Origin: an uncultured Pseudomonas sp.
Lineage (GTDB): Bacteria; Pseudomonadota; Gammaproteobacteria; Pseudomonadales; Pseudomonadaceae
Assembly: GCA_943914515.1 (NCBI GenBank)
Contig: CALUCI010000155.1
Location: 1-13,561, forward strand
Direction of reading: 5' to 3'
Length of the DNA: 13,561 nt
Below the pieces are notes generated by a model. That model saw only the letters and a program-made list of their open reading frames with translations, was not told the DNA's origin and searched no databases. Each line of letters begins with the position of its first letter. The stretch's first letter is position 1. A program made the translations under genes and the position numbers. Of this stretch, positions 1 to 7,077 are shown in pieces.

Positions 1-1
1 T

Positions 2-79
2 TATAGAGAGATAAAACGGTGCGTCAAGGACTTATTTGAAATTGATTCAAATCAGTTCTGACGCACCGTCCCCTCTATA
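2..79. repeat. Three-tier palindromic element downstream of gcdG
   Basis: Three nested perfect inverted repeats share one centre. TATAGAG (2-8) pairs with CTCTATA (73-79), ACGGTGCGTCA (16-26) with TGACGCACCGT (59-69), and ATTTGAA (34-40) with TTCAAAT (46-52) around the 5-nt loop ATTGA. The stretch is far more AT-rich than the genes around it. Read in the direction of gcdG transcription, the 11-bp stem is followed by TTTT, so the element could serve as a terminator for gcdHG. Its size and layered symmetry also fit a small palindromic mobile repeat. The inverted repeats are seen directly; the role is inferred. Confidence 0.6.
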
Positions 80-94
80 TATAGAAGCGAACCT

Positions 95-1315
95 TCAAAG
101 CACCCCGGCGCTACGTAGCTGCTGAATATCAGCCGCTGCCAGCCCAAGCACCTCACCCAGCACCCGCTCGGTGTGCTCACCCAGCAGCGGTGGTGCACTG
201 CGATACTCCACCGGCGTCTCGGAAAGCCGGATCGGGCTCGCAACCTGAGGCACGCTACCCGCCAGTGGATGCGCCATATCGATGGCCAAGCCCCGCGCCT
301 TCACCTGCGGATCGGCGAACATATGCGCCAGGTCGTTGATCGGCCCACACGGCACACCCGCCCGCTCGAGCTGCTCGACCCACTCAGCCGTGGTCTTGAA
401 CACCGTGGCCTGACGAATCAAAGGAATCAGCTCGGCCCGATTGGCCACCCGCTGCTTGTTGGTAACGAAACGCGGATCGTCCGCCCATTGCGGCTGACCG
501 GCCACCTCAGCGAACTTGCGGAATTGCCCGTCGTTGCCCACGGTCAGGATGAAATCCCCATCTGCCGTAGGAAAGTCCTGATAAGGCACGATGTTCGGAT
601 GCGCATTCCCCAACCGACGCGGAGCCGTGCCAGTGGTGAGGTAGTTCATTGCCTGGTTGGCCAGGCAGGCTACCTGCACGTCGAGCAAGGCCATGTCGAT
701 ATGCTGCCCGCCGCCGCCCTGATCGCGATGGGCGAGGGCGGCGAGGATCGCAACCGTCGAATACAGACCCGTGAGGATATCCGTCAGCGCCACACCGACC
801 TTGACCGGCCCCGCACCTTCTTCACCCTCGGGGCGCCCGGTCAGGCTCATCAGCCCACCCAGCCCCTGAATCATGAAATCGTAGCCGGCACGCTTGGCAT
901 AGGGTCCGGTCTGACCGAACCCGGTGATCGAGCAATAGATAAGCTGCGGATTGATCTCTCGCAGGCTTGCGTAGTCCAGCCCGTAAGCAGCCAGACCACC
1001 CACCTTGAAGTTCTCGATGACGATATCGGACTTCGCCGCCAGCTCGCGGACAAGGCGCTGCCCCTCGGCCTGGGTGAAGTCGATGGTCACCGACTGCTTG
1101 TTGCGGTTGGCCGACAGGTAATAAGCCGCCTCGCTGGTGTTCTCGCCATTGGCGTCCTTGAGGAAGGGCGGCCCCCAGGCGCGGGTGTCATCTCCCGCCC
1201 CCGGACGCTCCACCTTGATGACCTCGGCGCCCAGGTCCGCAAGGATCTGCCCCGACCACGGCCCGGCCAGCACCCGCGAAAGATCCAGCACCCGCAAATG
1301 AGAAAGCGCGCCCAT
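95..1315 (-). CDS. gcdG: Glutarate CoA-transferase, family III (CaiB/BaiF)
   Basis: This 406-aa protein belongs to the CaiB/BaiF (family III) CoA-transferases. The N-terminus LRVLDLSRVLAGPW and ADLGAEVIKVERPG are family hallmarks. The catalytic Asp that forms the acyl anhydride intermediate is most likely D179 in VGVALTDILTG. Full length is normal for the family. The ATG is preceded by AAGGAG at about 7 nt. That ribosome binding site lies in the 14-bp gap after the gcdH stop, so the two genes form an operon. In Pseudomonas the gene beside gcdH has been described as GcdG, which transfers CoA to glutarate so that GcdH can act on glutaryl-CoA. The family call is certain; glutarate as substrate is inferred from the neighbours. 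A related dicarboxylate such as succinate could serve as CoA donor or alternative substrate. The product is expected to be cytosolic. Confidence 0.92.
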   Translation of the reverse strand: MGALSHLRVLDLSRVLAGPWSGQILADLGAEVIKVERPGAGDDTRAWGPPFLKDANGENTSEAAYYLSANRNKQSVTIDFTQAEGQRLVRELAAKSDIVIENFKVGGLAAYGLDYASLREINPQLIYCSITGFGQTGPYAKRAGYDFMIQGLGGLMSLTGRPEGEEGAGPVKVGVALTDILTGLYSTVAILAALAHRDQGGGGQHIDMALLDVQVACLANQAMNYLTTGTAPRRLGNAHPNIVPYQDFPTADGDFILTVGNDGQFRKFAEVAGQPQWADDPRFVTNKQRVANRAELIPLIRQATVFKTTAEWVEQLERAGVPCGPINDLAHMFADPQVKARGLAIDMAHPLAGSVPQVASPIRLSETPVEYRSAPPLLGEHTERVLGEVLGLAAADIQQLRSAGVL

Positions 1316-1329
1316 GGGCTGGCTCCTTA

Positions 1330-2511
1330 TTAATAGAAGGCCTGGATGCCGGTTTGCGCACGGCCGAGGATCAGCGCGTGCACGTCATGGGTACCCTCAT
1401 AGGTGTTGACCACTTCGAGGTTGACCAGGTGACGGGCAACGCCGAACTCGTCGGAGATGCCATTGCCACCCAGCATGTCACGTGCCAGACGAGCGATATC
1501 CAGGGCCTTGCCGCATGAGTTGCGCTTCATGATCGAGGTGATTTCCACCGCGGCAGTGCCTTCGTCCTTCATCCGGCCCAGGCGCAGGCAGCCTTGCAGG
1601 GCCAGGGTGATCTCGGTCTGCATGTCAGCCAGCTTTTTCTGGATCAACTGGTTGGCAGCCAGCGGGCGGCCAAACTGCTGACGGTCCAGCGTGTACTGGC
1701 GAGCGGTGTGCCAGCAGGCTTCAGCGGCACCCAGCGCACCCCAGGAGATGCCATAGCGGGCAGAGTTCAGGCAGGTGAACGGCCCCTTCAGGCCGCGCAC
1801 ATCCGGGAAGATGTTCTCTTCAGGCACGAAGACGTTGTCCATCACGATCTCGCCGGTGATCGATGCCCGCAGGCCGACCTTGCCGTGAATCGCCGGAGCG
1901 CTCAGACCCTGCCAGCCTTTTTCCAGCACGAAGCCACGGATGTCGCCGGCGTCGTCCTTGGCCCAGACCACGAACACATCAGCGATCGGGCTGTTGGTGA
2001 TCCACATCTTGCTGCCGCTCAGGCGGTAGCCGCCGTCGACTTTCTTCGCCCGGGTGATCATCGCGCCCGGATCGGAACCGTGGTTCGGCTCGGTCAGGCC
2101 GAAGCAGCCGATCCACTCACCGCTGGCCAGCTTGGGCAGGTACTTCTGCTTCTGGGCTTCGGTACCGAACTCGTTGATCGGCACCATCACCAGGGAAGAC
2201 TGCACGCTCATCATCGAGCGGTAGCCGGAGTCGATACGCTCCACTTCACGGGCGATAAGCCCGTAGCAGACATAGTTCAAGCCGCTGCCACCGTACTGCT
2301 CGGGAATGGTCGCGCCGAGCAGGCCGACTTCGCCCATTTCGCGAAAGATCGCAGGATCGGTCTGTTCATGACGAAAGGCTTCCAGCACACGGGGCGCCAG
2401 CTTGTCCTGGGCGAAGTGATAAGCGCTGTCACGCACCATGCGCTCTTCTTCAGTGAGCTGCTGATCGAGCAGCAGCGGATCGATCCAGTTGAAGCTTGCT
2501 TTGCCGGCCAT
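1330..2511 (-). CDS. gcdH: Glutaryl-CoA dehydrogenase
   Basis: This 393-aa acyl-CoA dehydrogenase oxidises and decarboxylates glutaryl-CoA to crotonyl-CoA, the late step of lysine and glutarate breakdown. It is FAD-dependent and cytosolic. Visible hallmarks are the flavin and substrate loop GCFGLTEPNHGSDPGAM, KMWITNS, and the C-terminal MLGGNGISDEFGVARH. The segment VVNTYEGTHDVHALILGRA contains the catalytic base, Glu about 372. The reading frame extends 15 codons upstream to an ATG at 2556. I chose the ATG at 2511 (MAGKASFNWID) because Pseudomonas GcdH proteins begin there, because it gives the usual length of about 393 aa, and because GAGG lies about 9 nt upstream. It is the first gene of the gcdHG operon and is transcribed divergently from gcdR, which probably controls it. 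Confidence 0.96.
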   Translation of the reverse strand: MAGKASFNWIDPLLLDQQLTEEERMVRDSAYHFAQDKLAPRVLEAFRHEQTDPAIFREMGEVGLLGATIPEQYGGSGLNYVCYGLIAREVERIDSGYRSMMSVQSSLVMVPINEFGTEAQKQKYLPKLASGEWIGCFGLTEPNHGSDPGAMITRAKKVDGGYRLSGSKMWITNSPIADVFVVWAKDDAGDIRGFVLEKGWQGLSAPAIHGKVGLRASITGEIVMDNVFVPEENIFPDVRGLKGPFTCLNSARYGISWGALGAAEACWHTARQYTLDRQQFGRPLAANQLIQKKLADMQTEITLALQGCLRLGRMKDEGTAAVEITSIMKRNSCGKALDIARLARDMLGGNGISDEFGVARHLVNLEVVNTYEGTHDVHALILGRAQTGIQAFY

Positions 2512-2608
2512 GAGGGAATCCTCGAAGTAGGGAAGGGAGATGTTTTTATCGTGCATTGATCCTAGGCCCGAACGGGCAGGGCGACAAACGAGGATTGCGC
2601 ATACTCTT

Positions 2609-2623
2609 GTGATAATTTCTCAC
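2609..2623. promoter_or_regulatory. Candidate GcdR (LysR-type) operator
   Basis: The 15-bp sequence GTGATAATTTCTCAC has GTGA/TCAC dyad arms and contains a T-N11-A core, the general pattern bound by LysR-type regulators. It lies in the divergent gcdH/gcdR intergenic region, about 54 bp upstream of the gcdR start and about 98 bp upstream of the gcdH start. A second inverted repeat, AATTG-N6-CAATT, lies at 2645-2660, closer to gcdR, and could mediate autoregulation. The pattern match is direct; binding by GcdR is inferred. I could not place convincing -35/-10 boxes. Confidence 0.45.
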
Positions 2624-2676
2624 TCCGTACCGGCCTGATAAGCCAATTGCACGATCAATTAGTGAGGTTGACGTAT

Positions 2677-3600
2677 ATGCGGCGCAAGATCCCCAGCACC
2701 ACCGCACTCGTATGCTTTGAAGCCGCCGCCCGCCACGAGAGCTTCACCAAAGCCGCGCAGGAGCTTTCCCTCACCCAGGGCGCCGTCTGCCGACAGATCG
2801 GCGGCCTGGAAGAGTTTCTCAATGTCGAACTGTTCCGCCGCTCGCGCCGCGGCGTGAAGCTGACCGAAGCGGGCCTTTCCTATAGCCGGCGGGTTTCCGC
2901 GCAACTCGACGCCGTGGAGCGCGACACGCTGTCGGTCATGGGCCAGCAGGGCGCCAGCGTGATCGAACTGGCAGTGGTGCCCACCTTTGGTACGCAATGG
3001 CTGCTACCGCGTCTGAAGGATTTCCAGCAGCAACATCCCGAGGTCACGGTCAACCTGACCAACCGCACCCGGCCGTTCCTGTTCGCCGACACCCCGTTCG
3101 ACGCAGCGATCTACTTCGGCGACGCCGACTGGTCGGGCACCCAGTCCCATCGGCTGATGGGCGAAAACCCGGTCCCCGTGTGCAGCCCGTCGCTGCTCGG
3201 CGCGCACACCCGGCTTGATCCCCAGACCATCGCGCAACTGCCGCTGCTGCAACAGACCACCCGGCCCTACGCCTGGCGCCAGTGGTTCGACAGCCTGGAA
3301 ATGAACGTTGCCCGCGACATGACCGGCCCACGCTATGAACTATTCTCGATGCTGGCACAGGCCGCCATGCACGACATGGGCGTGGCGCTGATTCCGCCGT
3401 TCCTGATCCAGCGTGAACTGGAGGAAGGGCGCCTGGTAGTGGCCAACCCGCACGCCTTATCCAGCATCAAGGCGTACTACCTGATGATCCCGGAAAGAAA
3501 GGTCGAGTCCGCGTCGTTACGTGCATTCCGCGACTGGCTTGTCCATGAGGCTCAGCGCTACGCCTTGGCGCACAAGGGAGAAACGGTTTTGCTGACCTAG
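2677..3600 (+). CDS. gcdR: LysR-type regulator of glutarate catabolism
   Basis: This 307-aa LysR-type transcriptional regulator has an N-terminal winged helix-turn-helix (about residues 8-66, with FTKAAQELSLTQGAVCRQI as the recognition segment). A GcvA-like effector-binding domain follows. The frame opens earlier at a TTG (2647). I chose the ATG at 2677 (MRRKIPSTTALVCFEAA) because GcvA-type members begin this way and because GTGAGG lies about 9 nt upstream. It is divergent from gcdHG, the classic layout for a LysR activator and its target. In Pseudomonas the equivalent gene, GcdR, is reported to activate gcdHG in response to glutarate. The family is certain. The target and effector are inferred from position and known homologs. 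The frame ends with tandem TAG stops. Confidence 0.9.
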   Translation: MRRKIPSTTALVCFEAAARHESFTKAAQELSLTQGAVCRQIGGLEEFLNVELFRRSRRGVKLTEAGLSYSRRVSAQLDAVERDTLSVMGQQGASVIELAVVPTFGTQWLLPRLKDFQQQHPEVTVNLTNRTRPFLFADTPFDAAIYFGDADWSGTQSHRLMGENPVPVCSPSLLGAHTRLDPQTIAQLPLLQQTTRPYAWRQWFDSLEMNVARDMTGPRYELFSMLAQAAMHDMGVALIPPFLIQRELEEGRLVVANPHALSSIKAYYLMIPERKVESASLRAFRDWLVHEAQRYALAHKGETVLLT

Positions 3601-4009
3601 TAGTCAAATAAATCAAAACACTACAGATGTACGTAAATGTCGCGCTTGAGACAACTGTTTCAGTGACACGAAAAACCCAGTCAAACCCAGTAGCCACGGG
3701 GCTCTACAGGATCTTTTCGGGCTTTTTTCCGCAATCCCAAGAAAATTGTCAGAAATTTTTTATTTTTTCCCTTAATGTCGCCAAAGCCCGTGTTTGACGG
3801 GCTGAAGCCGAGGTGATGCGACATACGGTCACGGGGTGACTTGTAGTTTGTTTGGCGTTTCCATTCAGAACCCATTGAAGCGATTCAGGATCGCTTGCAG
3901 AATGCCGCGCCCCGCCTCTGAATCGGCGGGATCGTGCTGATCGGCCGCCCCAGCGCACCAACCGTAGTGCACTGGTTTTCCAACAAAAGATCACGCAGGA
4001 GATTCACAC
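3601..4009. promoter_or_regulatory. Leader region of the pnt operon with several dyads
   Basis: This 409-bp stretch has no credible gene. It contains a direct repeat AAACCCAGT (3673-3681 and 3683-3691, period 10) and a very AT-rich tract at about 3740-3778. Four short perfect inverted repeats follow. AGCCCGT/ACGGGCT lies at 3785-3803 and GTCAC-GGG-GTGAC at 3828-3840. AAGCGAT-TCAGG-ATCGCTT lies at 3878-3896 and CCCGCC/GGCGGG at 3911-3930. The AT-rich tract is a plausible promoter area (TTGTCA at 3746 and CTTAAT at 3771, but with a poor 19-bp spacer). No clear terminator for gcdR is visible. The dyads could be operators or a structured 5' leader. Confidence 0.4.
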
Positions 4010-5131
4010 GTGCACATTGGTGTTCCTCTCGAAACGCAGACGGGCGAAACACGGGTCGCTGCCACTCCCGAAACCATCAAGAAACTGGTGGGGCAGGGTC
4101 ATCAGGTTACTGTTCAGCGAGGAGCCGGCCTGAATGCCGCCATCCCGGACAGTGCCTATGAGGCCGCTGGCGCCGTCATGGGAAGCGCCGCCGATGCGTT
4201 TGGCGCGCAACTGGTGTTGAAGGTCGTTGCCCCCAACGACAGCGAACTGGAGCAGATCAAGAGCGGCACGCTGCTGACGGGCATGCTCAATCCGTTCAAC
4301 AACGAACTCATCGCCAAAATGGCCGAGCGCGGCATCACCGCCTTCGCCCTCGAGGCCGCGCCACGTACCTCCCGCGCGCAAAGCCTGGACGTGTTGTCCT
4401 CGCAGGCCAACATCGCCGGCTACAAGTCCGTGTTGCTCGCCGCGCACTACTACCCACGCTTCATGCCGATGCTGATGACCGCCGCCGGTACGGTGAAAGC
4501 CGCTCGCGTGCTGATTCTCGGTGCCGGTGTGGCCGGCCTGCAGGCCATCGCCACGGCCAAGCGCCTGGGTGCGGTGATCGAGGCGTCGGACGTGCGTCCA
4601 GTGGTGAAGGAGCAGATCGAGTCGCTGGGCGCCAAGTTCATCGATGTGCCGTACGAGACCGACGAGGAACGCGAGTGCGCCCAAGGCGTCGGCGGCTACG
4701 CCCGGCCGATGCCGGCGAGCTGGATGCAACGCCAGGCGCAAGCCGTGCACGAACGCGCCAAGCAGGCCGATATCGTCATCACCACCGCGCTGATTCCGGG
4801 CCGCAAGGCTCCGACCTTGCTCAGTGCCGAAACCGTCGCCCAGATGAAGCCCGGCTCCGTGGTCATCGACCTGGCAGCCGCCCAGGGCGGCAACTGCCCG
4901 CTGACCGTCGCCGACCAGGTGGTCGTGGAAAACGGCGTGACCATCGCCGGCCCGACCAACCTGCCAGCCCAGGTCGGCGCTGACGCTTCGGCGCTGTATG
5001 CCCGCAACCTGCTGGATTTCATGAAGCTGCTGTTCGACAAAGACGGCGCGCTGACGATCAACCTCGAAGACGACATCGTCGCCGCGTGCCTGATGTGCCG
5101 CGACGGCCAGGTCATCCGCAAGAACGGATAA
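4010..5131 (+). CDS. pntAA: NAD(P) transhydrogenase subunit alpha, part 1 (NAD-binding)
   Basis: This 373-aa protein is the soluble dI domain of the proton-translocating transhydrogenase and binds NAD(H). It opens with the alanine dehydrogenase/PNT N-terminal domain (MHIGVPLETQTGETRVAATP). The conserved SRAQSLDVLSSQANIAGYKS segment follows at about 121-140. The Rossmann motif GAGVAGLQAIATAKRLGA is at 171-188, and the mobile-loop region lies around 225-240. The start is a GTG, supported by AGGAG about 8 nt upstream and by the standard N-terminus of the family. Unlike the enterobacterial PntA, the membrane part is a separate gene (pntAB), which is normal for pseudomonads. It is the first gene of pntAA-pntAB-pntB. 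The complex sits on the inner membrane and uses proton-motive force to reduce NADP+ with NADH. Confidence 0.96.
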   Translation: MHIGVPLETQTGETRVAATPETIKKLVGQGHQVTVQRGAGLNAAIPDSAYEAAGAVMGSAADAFGAQLVLKVVAPNDSELEQIKSGTLLTGMLNPFNNELIAKMAERGITAFALEAAPRTSRAQSLDVLSSQANIAGYKSVLLAAHYYPRFMPMLMTAAGTVKAARVLILGAGVAGLQAIATAKRLGAVIEASDVRPVVKEQIESLGAKFIDVPYETDEERECAQGVGGYARPMPASWMQRQAQAVHERAKQADIVITTALIPGRKAPTLLSAETVAQMKPGSVVIDLAAAQGGNCPLTVADQVVVENGVTIAGPTNLPAQVGADASALYARNLLDFMKLLFDKDGALTINLEDDIVAACLMCRDGQVIRKNG

Positions 5132-5142
5132 GGAGCCAGACA

Positions 5143-5460
5143 ATGGAAGACATGCTGATCTCTCACGGCGTCTACAACCTGATCATTTTCGTGCTGGCGA
5201 TCTATGTCGGTTATCACGTGGTCTGGAACGTCACGCCCGCGCTGCACACCCCGCTGATGGCCGTTACCAACGCCATCTCCGCCATTGTCATCGTCGGCGC
5301 CATGCTCGCCGCCGCCCTGACCGTCACGCCGCTGGGCAAGGTCATGGGTACCCTCGCGGTCGCCCTGGCAGCGGTGAACGTATTCGGTGGATTCCTCGTC
5401 ACCCGGCGCATGCTGGAGATGTTCAAGAAGAAGGCCGCAAAGGCTGAGGGGCAGAAGTAA
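5143..5460 (+). CDS. pntAB: NAD(P) transhydrogenase subunit alpha, part 2 (membrane)
   Basis: This 105-aa membrane protein forms the alpha-side half of the proton channel (domain dII). Three hydrophobic helices are visible at about 10-29, 37-60 and 64-87, and the tail is lysine-rich (MFKKKAAKA). The segment TPLMAVTNAISAIVIVGAM is strongly conserved in this family. The ATG at 5143 is set by AAGGAG 7 nt upstream, which itself overlaps the pntAA stop codon. The ATG is 11 bp after that stop and the gene ends 2 bp before pntB, so the three genes are co-transcribed and their products assemble together. Confidence 0.95.
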   Translation: MEDMLISHGVYNLIIFVLAIYVGYHVVWNVTPALHTPLMAVTNAISAIVIVGAMLAAALTVTPLGKVMGTLAVALAAVNVFGGFLVTRRMLEMFKKKAAKAEGQK

Positions 5461-5462
5461 AA

Positions 5463-6899
5463 ATGAGCATGAACCTGGTAACTCTTCTCTACCTGGTCGC
5501 TTCGGTGTGCTTCATCCAGGCGCTCAAAGGCCTGTCGCACCCGACCACGTCCCGTCGCGGCAACCTGTTCGGCATGCTCGGCATGGGCCTGGCGGTGATC
5601 ACCACCATCGGCCTGATCTACAAGCTGGGCGCAGAGCTGGCCACCGACGGCATCGCCTACGTGCTGGTCGGTCTGCTGGTCGGCGGCAGCGCCGGCGCGA
5701 TCATGGCCAAGCGCGTTGAAATGACCAAGATGCCCGAGCTGGTGGCGTTCATGCACAGCATGATCGGCCTGGCGGCGGTATTCATTGCCATCGCCGCCGT
5801 GGTCGAGCCGCAATCGCTGGGTATCGTCACCAGCATCAGCGACCCGATCCCCGCCGGTAACCGCCTGGAGCTGTTCCTTGGCGCGGCCATCGGTGCGGTC
5901 ACCTTCTCCGGTTCCGTCATTGCCTTCGGCAAGCTCTCGGGCAAGTACAAGTTCCGCCTGTTCCAGGGCGCACCGGTACAGTTCGGCGGCCAGCACAAGC
6001 TCAACCTGGTGCTCGGCCTGACCACCATCGGCCTCGGCCTGGTGTTCACCTTCACCGGCAACCTCTCCGCCTTCGCCGTGATGCTGGCCCTGGCCTTCAT
6101 CATGGGCGTGCTGATCATCATCCCGATCGGCGGCGCCGACATGCCGGTGGTGGTGTCGATGCTCAACAGCTACTCGGGCTGGGCAGCGGCCGGTATCGGT
6201 TTCTCGCTGAACAACTCGATGCTGATCATCGCCGGTTCCCTGGTCGGTTCGTCCGGCGCCATCCTCTCGTACATCATGTGCAAGGCGATGAACCGCTCCT
6301 TCTTCAATGTCATCCTTGGCGGTTTCGGTGGTGCGGCGGATGCCGGCGGCCCGGCCGGCGCGCAGGAGGCCCGCCCGGTGAAGTCCGGTTCGGCCGACGA
6401 CGCGACCTTCCTGCTGAGCAACGCCGACACCGTGATCATCGTTCCCGGCTACGGCCTGGCGGTGGCCCGTGCCCAGCACGCACTGAAGGAACTGACCGAG
6501 AAGCTGACCCACAACGGCGTGACCGTGAAGTACGCGATCCACCCGGTGGCGGGCCGCATGCCCGGTCATATGAACGTACTGCTGGCCGAAGCCGAAGTAC
6601 CGTATGACCAGGTGTTCGAGATGGAGGACATCAACTCCGAGTTCGGCCAGGCCGACGTGGTGCTGGTACTGGGCGCCAACGACGTGGTCAACCCGGCAGC
6701 GAAGAACGATCCGAAGTCGCCGATCGCCGGCATGCCGATCCTCGAAGCCTTCAAGGCCAAGACCATCATCGTCAACAAGCGCTCGATGGCCAGCGGCTAT
6801 GCCGGTCTGGACAACGAACTGTTCTACCTGGACAAGACCATGATGGTCTTCGGCGATGCCAAAAAGGTCATCGAAGACATGGTCAAAGCAGTGGAATAA
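5463..6899 (+). CDS. pntB: NAD(P) transhydrogenase subunit beta
   Basis: This 478-aa subunit carries the beta membrane domain and the NADP(H)-binding domain dIII. About eight or nine hydrophobic segments occupy residues 3-285. They include the conserved membrane residues H98 (FMHSMIGLAAV), D226 (GGADMPVVVSMLNSYSGW) and N235, implicated in proton translocation in E. coli. The dIII domain shows GYGLAVARAQ (329-338), PVAGRMPGHMNVLLAEA (361-377), GANDVVNP (404-411) and NKRSMASGYAG (438-448), all expected for NADP binding. Length and motifs are intact. GAGGGG lies about 11 nt upstream of the ATG. It is the last gene of the pnt operon and is closed by a strong intrinsic terminator. Confidence 0.97.
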   Translation: MSMNLVTLLYLVASVCFIQALKGLSHPTTSRRGNLFGMLGMGLAVITTIGLIYKLGAELATDGIAYVLVGLLVGGSAGAIMAKRVEMTKMPELVAFMHSMIGLAAVFIAIAAVVEPQSLGIVTSISDPIPAGNRLELFLGAAIGAVTFSGSVIAFGKLSGKYKFRLFQGAPVQFGGQHKLNLVLGLTTIGLGLVFTFTGNLSAFAVMLALAFIMGVLIIIPIGGADMPVVVSMLNSYSGWAAAGIGFSLNNSMLIIAGSLVGSSGAILSYIMCKAMNRSFFNVILGGFGGAADAGGPAGAQEARPVKSGSADDATFLLSNADTVIIVPGYGLAVARAQHALKELTEKLTHNGVTVKYAIHPVAGRMPGHMNVLLAEAEVPYDQVFEMEDINSEFGQADVVLVLGANDVVNPAAKNDPKSPIAGMPILEAFKAKTIIVNKRSMASGYAGLDNELFYLDKTMMVFGDAKKVIEDMVKAVE

Positions 6900-6919
6900 G
6901 CCCCTCGCGACACTGTGAC

Positions 6920-6954
6920 AAAAAGCCCCAGCGCGGTACCGGCTGGGGCTTTTT
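6920..6954. terminator. Rho-independent terminator of the pnt operon
   Basis: A 13-bp perfect stem, AAAAAGCCCCAGC / GCTGGGGCTTTTT, surrounds a 9-nt loop and ends in a T-run. It begins about 20 bp after the pntB stop. Because the left arm starts with A5, it could also terminate transcription on the opposite strand. Confidence 0.95.
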
Positions 6955-7035
6955 CGTTCCCGGCCCGCCGACGGAAGGCTCTATTTCCGGGCTTCGCCTA
7001 CGACCTTGGTCGCGCGACGAACATTTGCGAAATCA

Positions 7036-7052
7036 CTAGACTGCGCATCTAG
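7036..7052. promoter_or_regulatory. Inverted repeat upstream of the CoA-transferase gene
   Basis: CTAGA-N7-TCTAG lies about 25 bp before the ATG at 7078. TTGCGA (7025-7030) just upstream could be a -35 element, but the matching -10 position (TCTAGC) is poor. The dyad is seen directly; use as an operator or transcript-start element is only inferred. The rest of 6955-7077 shows no gene. Confidence 0.3.
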
Positions 7053-7077
7053 CTTCAGTAGCCCGAGATAACAATCC

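Noticed and set aside
2512..2556. Upstream ATG (2556) as the gcdH start
   Set aside because: It adds 15 residues not found at the N-terminus of known GcdH proteins, and its AGGA is only about 4 nt from the ATG.
1594..2559. 321-aa plus-strand frame opposite gcdH
   Set aside because: Shadow of gcdH; no family resemblance.
3660..3735. Possible gcdR terminator around TAGCCACGGGGCTCTA and the T-runs after it
   Set aside because: The stem is only about 4 bp and the T-run is separated from it by more than 15 nt, so it does not fit an intrinsic terminator.
4004..5143. Long minus-strand open frame opposite pntAA
   Set aside because: It mirrors the high-GC pntAA coding frame, has a His/Gln/Gly-rich composition with no family signature, and the plus strand gives a complete PntAA.
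5214..6569. 451-aa minus-strand frame opposite pntAB and pntB
   Set aside because: No recognisable domain and no ribosome site. The plus strand encodes two well-conserved membrane subunits.
4010..6899. Split of the alpha transhydrogenase subunit into two genes as a possible frameshift
   Set aside because: pntAB has its own AAGGAG site and ATG, and the three-gene form is usual in Pseudomonas.
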